From Ancylostoma caninum (Eukaryota; Nematoda; Chromadorea; Rhabditida; Ancylostomatidae), in the NCBI GenBank assembly GCA_037903475.1, contig JBAJFG010000047.1, positions 4,378,001 to 4,442,000 of the forward strand: a stretch of 64,000 nt of DNA, in the 5' to 3' direction. Below are positions 11,941 through 23,100 of the stretch, one piece after another. The position numbers and the translations under genes are program-made. Numbering within the stretch: position 1 is the first letter of the stretch; each line of letters opens with the position of its first letter. Under the pieces are notes generated by a model, which saw only the letters and a program-made list of their open reading frames with translations, was not told the DNA's origin and did not search any database.

Positions 11941-14193
11941 TGAAGAGCAACACATAGAAAGAACCAGTTGAATGCTTCACTCTGCCATGTCGGTGTAGAT
12001 ATTGCTCAGAGTACGAAAGGTAGTGGTTTCCAGCGTCAAAGTGTAGGTACACCTAATGGTAGCAATGGAAATAACGGAACCTTGAGATCGCAAGCATCGT
12101 TGAGATCGCTCATGGCAAGCGTGTTTACGGACCCAAATTTACCCCCAGGTGGCACCCCAAATCATGTTTCCCCGTTGCAACTTCCATACACAGCTGCTAG
12201 TTGTGGATAATGCATACTCCCAATGATGTATCCGGGACAAACTAGGGTGGAGGGTGAGGTAGAATCAGAAGATTCAAAGCCTGGATGCATCATTGGAAGG
12301 ATGGGTAATCTCATACTCATATGTATGATTCTCCGAATAGCAGTTGAGGTTAGACCATGTCATGCATGGGTGAACGAGTTGATGAGTGGTAGTAAACGGT
12401 TAAATTAACATGTCTACCATGGGTAATCTCAGCGATGCGTTCGAACCCAGAGCGGTTCATTGATGTATTCATGGTTGCTGTGATGACTGCAAAGCCATGA
12501 TTGTTTAATCTACCGGCATCGTACTGGACTGGACTCCCTAACATGCGGAGAGGAGCTGCTGTATAAAGTGTCCAAGAAAATATCATAAGAACTACATACT
12601 ACAGATATGCTTTCTTAGGTGGTTTTATATAGGAATTAACGGGAGGAAAGGACCCGTGCCAGTGTTACATACTGGCATCACTTCCCCGACTAAGTTTCTT
12701 CCCAGTTTCAAGGAGTGTACCTAGGAAAGCAAATGAGATGCAAGTGCGACTGCGAACTCGAATTTCAGGTCTGACTCTAGAGTTGAATAGCATGGATGTG
12801 GGTATCAAGGGATTGGCAACGAAGCTGGTTAAAGTCGAGTGCACCCAGCTTGCCGTCAGTCTGTCCGGAGGATATAATACACCCCCTAGAATCACAGTGA
12901 CTTTAACTCATAATAATCACCCTAATGAAGTAGGAACACGCTGTAATCATCAAACTATAAGAGACAGCTCTACTGAGGTGAGGCCACCCAAATGATATGT
13001 TAACTTGGCCATTAAACGTGACTTCGGCTAGATGAAACACCTCCTCTTTGCTCCGCAGAATGGAACTCGTAAATCCTTCCGCGAAACCTCATATTTTGAG
13101 GTATTTTACCGTGAAAAAGAAAGGAAAAGCACGATCGGTTCCAGACTGGCCCGTAATCATGTGATAAATTCCACGAAATCGCTTCGGTCTTGTTTCTTCA
13201 TATGTTATCAGAACATAAAAACGTGTTTTCTCGAAAAACAACAAACTCTTTAGGTCAATCGACAAACAAAAAAAAAACAAAAATCACAAAGGAGAAAATA
13301 CATACAGAGTAAAACAGTAAACAACTACTCGAGAACTACATGATTAAAGTGCAAAAAAAAGCAAAAGAACAAGAATTAATGGAGACCTGACAACATCAGT
13401 GTTTTCTGCAGCAATGGCATTTCACTAGATTAGATCTAAAAAACTTCAACTATCTCAGATTTGAATGACTTACAAACGAACAAAAGAAAAGAAAATGATA
13501 GAAAAAGATGACAAAGTTCTAAAGAATGAAAAAAGAATTCATATTGGACAAACATTATACTTGAAGGTTCAACAAATTCTCATTGCTGTAGTCAGATATA
13601 CAGTTTCGTATACATTACACATGTACACATATAAAACAACCGTTGATGTTTGAAACACACATCAATCTGAACAGAACTGAAATTTTTCAAGTAATATAAA
13701 TCTGGAGGTACATCAGGAAGTCGTATTTTCTTAAATTCTATGGGAAACGCAAGAAGTAAGGAAGTGAAGTAGTCTGTAAGTACAGCTACTGGAATGAAGC
13801 CATATCAGCTTTAACTGTAAATAGACCCGGTTCAAAATACGATCTGGATTTTATTACATCTAAATCTCCTAGTGGGAGAAGCGTTTCCAGCGCAGACTCG
13901 TCAGGAGATTTTTCCTGGTTAAATAATTTCACAGAAATTATTTATCCAGGAAAAAATCCGAGGACTAATTCTTATCCTTGCGAATCCCCTTCAAGCTACC
14001 TTTTACATACATTTCAGCAACAAAAAAAAAACTCTTGACACAAGAAAAGCATTACTTACCCTTATTGTGACGATCCCATAACATTCACGTAGGAACTCAA
14101 AGCATGATCGTAGGGTTTCAATAATGAACTAGGAGGGTAGAGATAAAGCACAGTACTCGCATCATCAATTAACCCAATCACAACCTGCACACT
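11941..14193. other. Intergenic region between the convergent CASC3-like and hsf-1 genes
   Basis: Contains repeat-like sequence without a defined family (a GTGAACGAGTTGATGAGT-type segment near 12370-12470 that weakly recalls 59630-59720) and a hairpin at 13907-13958. No exon is supported. Open frames of 60-85 codons at 11968-12995 are unrecognised. Confidence 0.4.
13907..13958. repeat. Strong AT-rich hairpin downstream of hsf-1
   Basis: GATTTTTCCTGG..AAATAATTTC (13907-13930) pairs with GAAATTATTTATCCAGG plus AAAAAATC (13934-13958) across a 3-base loop. It lies about 240 bp past the hsf-1 stop on that gene's strand, so it may sit in its 3' UTR or just beyond. The function is unknown. Confidence 0.6.
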
Positions 14194-17100
14194 CTAAGGT
14201 CGCGGGCTTGTGCATGGCGTAAGTAGGACTGGAGTGTTGGGGAATAAGAGATCGTCACCTCCAATAAGTGGCGTATCCGGGAATTCTAGCGTAGGATTCA
14301 CATCTGGACGAGCCTCGTCCGACAGTTCCACCTGTGGTTCGCCGTTATTGAACGCCACAGTGCTGTTGGTGCTGGTCAGCGGGCCACCTTCTAGGGCCAG
14401 CTGGGGACTAGAATGATAGGTGAGCTGTTGTTGGCCAGTGCCGAACGGCATTCCGTAGTTGCCAAAGGACGAATTTGTCGTGTTGTTCTCGACAGGTGCC
14501 TTCGCTGGCTGCACCTGTTCTTGTTCTTCGCCAGTATCCACGTTCTGTAACCATCACATGTATTACCCGATAATTGTATACAGTCTCAGATAAAACTTAC
14601 ATCAAACAGGTTAAAATCCCAGTGGTTTCCAAGTAGATCACGACAATTATCAATGCTCAAGTCGATGCCATTCAAGAAGTCTTGGAAATCCTGAAAAGGA
14701 ATGGAATCCTCAAAAAGCCAGAAATGTGTAGATTGTTATTTTGAAGTATGATGAGGTTAGGGGATGCAAGTGCTGGTGTGCATGCAGGGATAAAAATACT
14801 CCAAAAAAACTTTATATGTTTTTCCGTATTCGACTTAACATGGTAAATGGGTCCATGTTCATTCTATACAGATACACACTAAAAACAGACTCTCCTCTCT
14901 TTGTTTCGAGGGTAGACTGTAAGCTCATATCGAATTTCCTGATAGCGGCAGTCATCCGATCAATGCGACAAAAATATCAAAACGAAGACAAACAACAGTA
15001 ATCAATGTAGAAATGTGGTTACAAGGTAGTATAAACAAAAACAGGCAGAATAAAATAGGACGTCAATGAATGCTATTATTTCAAGAATGAGGGATATTCC
15101 TGGAAGATTTCCCCATAGGTCTTGATTTTACCCAAAGTCAAAGTTGCACAGAGGGGAAAACTTTCGAGGATAAGTCGAAAATGCCCACGTTTTCGAAATG
15201 TTGGCCGCCGTTGACTTCTTGCATTTCGAAAACGTGGATATGTCTAACTTGCTCTTAGAAAATTTCTGTGCATCCGCACACTGCACTTATGTCCCCATTC
15301 TCATTTTCGATCAATACTGTGAAATCTGTGAAAACATGACACTGCTAGTGTCTTCTTAGTTACTGGTTACGGGGTTCGGAAGCAAATCAATCACACAACT
15401 CTCTGAATTCCTTATTCCACCCTCGAGGCAATTTCGCAGTAAGTATGAAATCTACTCATCCCTTCACAGAACAAAATCAGTCAAGAAATACTGCCTCCAG
15501 ACCGTTGACTTCCGCAACCACATATTACAACCGCACATTGATAAGGAGCGTGTCATGAACATGTTGATAAGCAGAACCAAAAACAATGTACGAACATGAA
15601 ATTCAAGAAAAGGCTATGAAAAAAGACCAAATTGGATTAAATCACTGATCTCATGAGATTTACCATTCCCACCGTGGCACAACATCAATAGAGGGGAGAA
15701 GCTAAAACATCTCTTATCGTCCGCTGACTCGTTCTCTCAAAGCTTACCAGGGAAAAGCAGAGAGAGGAAAAGAATGAAAAAAGTACAAATTGTTATTATT
15801 TGTGGGTATGCCCCACTCCATTGTCTGTGTGCTGAGTGGGAACTAATCTAGCTCGTCCTCACGAGAGGTGAAAAACATCCATAAACTATGCATTTGATTA
15901 ACAACATTAAAATTGAGTTGGACAAATTGAAAAGCGAACTGTTCGAGAAAGAAAAATCGAAATGGAATAAATCTAAAGGGTAACTATAAAAAGCCAAAAA
16001 CCCCTTTATTCGTCGACTAGTCGGACAAAATTCAGTCGAGTTTAGTGCTCTATACATGGTGACACCACTATTACAGTGCGCACAAGTGCAGAAAGTCTAA
16101 GAAAACAGCATAGTCGCAGTTACTGCAAAACAACTATCTATCGATTTTCTATGGTTTGAAGCCAGTAAGCGCAACATAGGGAAAGGAGGAAGCAAATCAG
16201 AAGCTCCAAAGATAGTTGAAAGTTTAGCGAGGATAGATCACACGAAAGAAACACAAGCGGGCAACATTGTACCTGGAAAGTGCTGTACGCTTGAGTTCTG
16301 CGATTGGTCACTGGATGCATCAGCCAATCGCAGAGCTCGGGCGCACCACTGTTTCCTAGCTCAACTCTCCACACCAAAGAAATACTACTTTGTTACTATA
16401 GAAACACTACAATCACCACTACCCTGACAACCCACAATGGGCTTAGCAAACCAACCTGTGAGAACTGCCTTTCTAGCTGGGGTGACATGGTAATCGTGGA
16501 CGAGTACGAGGTACCGGGTGTCTCAAAAATAAATCATAATATTTGAATGTCAGTAAATAAATATCAAGTTTCAAAGCAAACACTAAAATCGATTTTTAAA
16601 AAAATCTGAAAAATTATTGAATAGATCAAATAGAAAAAAATCGGTCCAAAAATCATCCGGAGTGTATCAACGCATAAGCCTCATGCATTCTGATAGAAGA
16701 ACTAGCAAAAAAAGCTACGAGAACTGGTCCCCACACACCAACAGCTGACACTTCACCCGTTTTCGCACTGAATTTCTAAAGGTCTATCGGAGATACGTGA
16801 GAAAACTCCATCTTGACGTATTTTCTCACGCATTTCTAAATACCCGGGACAAAAAAAAACTTGAAATTGACAGAGGAAGATGCTTCGGTAAAGTCCAAGA
16901 TGGCCGGGGACCAGTTCTCGTTCGAATGAACAAATCAAACAGGAACTACCCTCTCCAAGATACAAATCTCACAAAAAAACTGTCGAAAAAATATTTAGTG
17001 ATATTTTCTGCATTCTGCATTGACTGACAGTATAAAAGACGGTTTTGCAGAAATCCTACGATGAAATGAACAGTAACTAAACATTTTTCCTGTAGAAAAT

Positions 17101-20100
17101 CCGAATAGATTCTGGAAGGCGATGAAAAGCTCAATGTCAGGTTCTCAAACGCAGAACAATTCACTAAATACTTATGGAGTACCAACGCAATCAATGTCAC
17201 AAATTCGTGTACAAGATTGGATACAAAGTGATTACACATGCCTCTCATCAATAAATCCTCGCAAACATTCGTTTCACCGATTTGGGACATCGACTGCCAG
17301 ATTTTTGGACGTGCAACAAAAATGTTCGTTTGTAGCCGAACAAAATGCAAATTTACAGCAAAAGAACGAGATTAAGAAACAGTCAGTACCAAAAAAATGA
17401 TATTCGGCTACTAGCGACATCGCTAACATGGCTTCCTGCGGGCATTCCAAATCCAGTAATAAGCACAGCCCAAAAAAATCAATAATCATGAACGCCCACC
17501 AACCTGCTGCTGATTTGTCGTCGTCGTAGCCGCTACACTGCCATTCTGCTGCCTTCTTGGCGCAGCTATTCCAACCGAAGTGGGTCCGTTTGAGGAAGGT
17601 GATGGTGACGGATGAGATGGTGTTGGTGGTGAATACGATATATTATACCTTCAAACGTAGAAATAGAGTACAGTGGTTTTGAAAAATTCACGTCTAACTA
17701 TTACTGGAACGCCTGCTCACCCGTTATTCCCGTACTGCTGCTTATTCTTCTGGCCAATTTGATTTTGAGGACTTCCTGACGATGACGCTCCTGGGACCCA
17801 TTCATCCGTTACATCAGCTATGATTGGTCCATCACCACGACTGGCTGCTGCGGCTACTCCACGGATTCCGCCAATATCCTGCATTTCTCTCTGCAGACGA
17901 TCCAGAATCTGGAAACAACAAAAATCGATCTATAGAAGGGACAAGACCCCGGCTCAAAATTCTCAGACCACATTTCTGCAATTTCTCATCTTGCAGCAGA
18001 AAATTAGCTACAATTGCCGACTAAAGGGTAAATGGTTATAGCTAATTTGGTGGTGTTGCAGAGCAATAATTGGTCCTTACATCAGTTAGGGACGAAATGT
18101 TGGTCGAGTTCGAATTCTGGTTCATCCGCATGCGTTTCTGTGGCGGTTCATCAATGGCCAGGACGCCTCTCTTCATCACTCGCTTAGCAGCCGTCGAGTT
18201 TGGCTGCATCATAGCGACGAGGAATTGCACCAGCTGAAAAGGATTCACTGTAATTAGTGCGTAGATTACAGAAACGTTCCATGTTGGAGTGATAGTCAAG
18301 CTGTAGACCTACATAACTTTTGCTCTAACACTCGCATGGTTCTGGATACTGGAACTACGATGCTAAAGGATGAAGCCCCATGCTACCCACCCACCACTCC
18401 TCTTCTAAACCCCCCTCAGACGATAAAAATCTCCCTGTATGCAGCAAAGAAAGTCCTACTTCCCTAATTCCTCTAGTCTATCGTTCCATGCTTAACTCTA
18501 TCTGGATATTGCTATGGGTTTGGAGGTTTTACTGAAATTATCCATAGCAAACATACCCAAACTTACCCTTTACTTGGCACCCAGCCACACGTTTACCCAT
18601 ATATGACGTATTTCCAGCTGCTACCAATAAGTAGTTACCCATGCTCTGGTATAGCTTTAAACGACAGTTTTATAATAGCGCAGCAGACAAAAAGACAAAT
18701 TAGATAAATAAGCGAACAAATCGAACATTAAGACGCAGCCGACCAAAGAAATGAATAACTAAATATTGAGTAAAGTTGACCTGCATTCATACAAAAAGCA
18801 GTCAAGTGCGTAAAAGTAAGGGTGAATGTAATAATAAATAAATAAATAACAAAAATAAGTTGTAAAAATGTAACTGTCTCATATGTTTCTGCACTCTACT
18901 TTGATCGCTGTCAAATAAATAAATGAAGCCAACTAGTCGATTACCATCTGTGCACAGATCTTGCTAAAAAAAAACAAACAAAGATCCTACCTAGAATGTA
19001 AATATTATGCTCTAGATACATTATATTATGGTAATAACTTTTTTTTTCTTCAAACTCCTGATAAAACATCAAAGAATTGTTCAAACTAATGCAAAAAAAA
19101 ATCATGTCGGCCGAAAATAACTTTCTCAACACTTCTAATACCCGAGCTAGGACAAATAAAGGCAGGGCCGAACGAAATCGGACTAGCTGACCACTTTTAA
19201 CGTAGGCGTCGCTTCGCATTATGTATTCCCTACCAGAACAAAACGCTAATGATCGTTGCTTGGTTAATCCATCAGGGTTCCACAAATCCCAGTCCAGGAA
19301 GTTCACTCACTACGCCCCTCGATCCCACCTGTTCTCACTACTTTGCCCCGATTTTACGGTGTCCCTTCCGCTCGCCAACCTCACTGTCACACACATGATT
19401 GATCGATGACAGGCACACTATGTAGCTGTTTACAGTCTGAGCACTTACCTTAGTAACGACCTGTTGTTGTCGATTATGCTGAGCACGTAAAAGCGTGACT
19501 TGCTCCCAAAGTTGCTCATTTTCCCTGAATCAGGAGAAAAAAATGAAATTTAACACGAACAATCACATCAAACAACAACTCTTACTTGACTAAGTCATGC
19601 ATTTTGTTGTCCATAGCACGCTGTTTCTCACGCATCTGTCGAAGTTCTTCCATAACCATCTGGATACTGGCTTGAGCTTGCACGCCATTGATGGAGTTTT
19701 CCGTGGATCGTGAAGACTGCTGGAATTGAATGACTGTGCTTTACATTGATGGCAGTATCGGAACGCTTTCATGCTGTGGAAAGATAGGATTTTCTGCAAA
19801 ACAACACAAAATGATCAGTGCAATCCCTCAAAATGCACTAGTTTCAACCAGTTCAAATCCAGTGGTCGTGAAAAAAGTTACATAACATACCCCCAGCTCT
19901 TCCAGTTACCAGAGTGAAGCCTGACTCATTCTAAGTTCTATTTACTCAGGTGGATTATGCGCCCCCACTCGTGGTACTTATGAGATCAAATGGTTTTTCG
20001 GGAAAGAAAGTCGTCATTTATGTGGATAGCGTAATCCCCATGAAGCGGTATTTTAGTGGTAACTAGCGAACACGTTAAACACTGCAAACCATCACAATCT

Positions 20101-23100
20101 TTGCCATGCCATGCTAAAAAAATTTTTTTCCAACAAGCGAAAACTGGTCACAAGTAGTTGTTCTTCGTCGCTGCGTAGATGAAGGTTCCCTTTTCGAATA
20201 TTCCCTCCGCTATGCTCCTGGGACCTGCAACGGTACGTCCAAAAAGACCAAATTTGGCCTTGGACGTACCAATCCAATAGTACCACAACGGCGCCGCCAC
20301 GTTTGAACTCAAGACGCAATGTGTCTGATTTTTTAGGCGTCGAACGCCTGTCCGAGTGTATGTAGTACAATTTTGTGTCCTATCACTTGAATCCTAGACC
20401 CGAGGACGCCAACAGACCAAACTTCCACTCAAATTCGAGCCCAGAAACCGGTTAGTGTGAAGAACACAGAGGTCCTCAGCGCAAGTTCTCTCTGTTCCGT
20501 TCCCTTTATCATTCTAACTAGACGCTGTACCTGGCATCGTTCAGGTGTTTTACTACCCCGGCTATTCCATACCTGATGAGGGAATTCACTACCACCGATA
20601 AATGCATTCAAGATACTCGCCACTTTAGAGATCAGCATGTTAACGGACCGGAACGGCCTTTTATAACCGACCTATGGCAAAAATGGAAAAAACGAAGTTG
20701 TTCAGATAATAACTTTATGGAAAATGCATGCCATATTTGTGTTCAGCTTCTTCGAAAACGCCAGCAAATGCGCTCTTACCAGTTCCTAAGGAGGAGCGAA
20801 AAATTAAAAATCTCGAATGAAAATACCATAAAACAGATAACTCAATGCTTCCATGCACAGTGGTTGTCAAATTTGTGTTCAATGCACTCGAAAACCTTTG
20901 TGGGTATTTCCCCACGGATCCCTCAGCAAAAATTGTGGAAAATCGATAAAACCAATAAATCGATACCGTCATTCAAAATTGTTGTCATACATATTCGTGC
21001 TCAGCATATTAGAGAATGCTAATAGGCATGTCCTCACTGGCCCTTAGGTGAAAAAAAAATCAATAAGATCGATATAATCGATAAGCTAATCGATAATCTC
21101 CGGTGTAAGTTAGCCTACAACCTCCGCCGGTTCTTGAAGGACCTGCATGCAAAATTTGGTTCGGATAATCCTCCGCGATTTTTATTCCGAACACACATAC
21201 ACACATACAAACTTTCACTTTTACATATACAGCTTTACTCTTGCTACTTACTACCGGGGCACTGTGAATGGTCGTCCTACTGTGATGTTGAAGCTCTTCA
21301 TGTGCATCAATTATGCCTTATACGTAAACATGCACAATTTAAATTATCCCTGCAATTACATAAGGGACACCTGTTACCCCCACGCAGCTCGTAAAAACGA
21401 AAAAATTCAAGAGTAATTAATGTGAAAAGCTGCAAGAACGTTGATGATTGCTCATAACGTTGGCACTTGTAATATGCGGCTTAGTGACACAAAATGGCGC
21501 GCTGACGTTAGCATTTACGTAATAAGCAACTCCCCATACCTGGAGAAGCGAAGTTAAGGAGCATTCAACGACTAAAAGCTGAACTTTTTTTTTTACTTCT
21601 ACACCATCCAAGGTCTCATCAAATGATATCAACCCAACATCCTGGCATCAGTGGTGGATGCAGATAGGAAGAGGAAGAGAGGGATAAACAATCGCATTCA
21701 AACTCTATGTTCGCTAAGCTCTGAGCACGGATAATCTGTGAGACAATTCCGATTCAAACTGCTTTTTTGTAAATTTAATGATAAAATTCGGGCGATTAGG
21801 CTCTCCACATTGGTGGAGACCATAGTTTTTGATCCCACGCCCCCGCCATCTCGAGCACTAACAGATCCGCAAGAATTCATAAACACTGCATACTTTACTA
21901 CTCCACATATCATTAGTGTATTCATGTCTTAGCCAATTTAGAGGGTCACGGTACATCCATAACGCGCACATCTGTCCGCAGCCATGCAGCCGGCGTGCTC
22001 GCTGGCGACATGAATGACTAATCGCAGGCAAATAAGAAAGAAGTGGGCGAGTAGTCACAGTTACAAAGCGTGTACACTCTGTTATGAATCAATACTTCAC
22101 TGAACCCGGAAATTCTCATAAATTTTTGGGAAGGATTGTGGAGACAATTCGGAATAAACTATAAGTACAGGTTCTTGAGCTTCCAAGCAAGGCATAAAAA
22201 TTCCCTGCAGATTCCCTCCTTTACCCTCAACCACCTTCTACTGTGGAGAACAACGAACAACGAACACAATCTTTCCTAACAGTCTACCACTGAACCGGTT
22301 TCTCTTTGTCTAACGCCATGTAATCACATAACGCCAGTCTGGACACAACCACACCCTATTTATACACCAAAGATTACTTCTTAACTCCTTAAAAGTATGT
22401 AGCAAAGCAACAAGTAAAATCGAATCAAAACTGTACAATCGTTTAAAGGCAGCAGGAGCTGAAATTCTCGACTCTGAGCTGAGCTGCGGGTGGTGAAGTA
22501 CAGACTCAGCACATTATAAATGTGAAACGAACACAGACAATGATGGCTCACCTGCAGAGAAAATGGAACATTCGTCGCGAACACGCCTGGCCGTATCCGT
22601 GCGCGGACGAGTTTTCCCCGGCGCGAAAGCCATTGCGGCGCGTGGTTTTGGCCGAGTCCCGCCATGAAACCCTGTGAATTGAATGCATTTCGTTTTCCCT
22701 TTGCGCCAAACCACGCACCGCAATGGCTTTTGCGCCGGGGAAAACTCGTCCGCGCGCGAACACGGCCAGGCGTGTTCGCGACGGATGTTCCATTTTCTTT
22801 GCAGGTAAGCCATCATTGTCTGTGTTCGTTTCACATTTATGATATGCTGAGTCTGTACTTCATCACCCACAGCTCAGCTCGGAGTCGAGGATTTCAGCTC
22901 CTGCTGCCTTTAATGGCCTGCGTAACCGAGCAGTCACGAGAAATGTACCTTTCTTTTGATGTTCACAAGGAACTCCGGGTGATCGCGAATGAAGTATGGA
23001 TGGCTGAATTCCAAGTGATCCTGATCAGATTCGGTCCGAGTCAGTGAGCCACGATCAACAGGTGTCATTTTTCGGAAGCCATCTCAAAGGGCAAAATATC

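Larger units (their letters stand above)
14691..17503 (-). other. Intron 9 of hsf-1, with several inverted repeats
   Basis: A 2.8-kb intron between in-phase exons. It contains a 16-bp perfect inverted repeat at 15185-15237, a hairpin with the CCAATC-type run TCTGCGATTGG near 16297-16345, and a MITE-like block at 16717-16921. Open frames inside (14741-15001, 16946-17400) are not supported as genes. Confidence 0.7.

Noticed and set aside
22514..23047. Long open frames on both strands (FPFAPNHAPQWLLRRGK-type)
   Set aside because: They run over the arms of a TTAA-flanked palindrome and the antisense of HSF-1 exon 4; the similar peptides on both strands simply reflect the inverted repeat.
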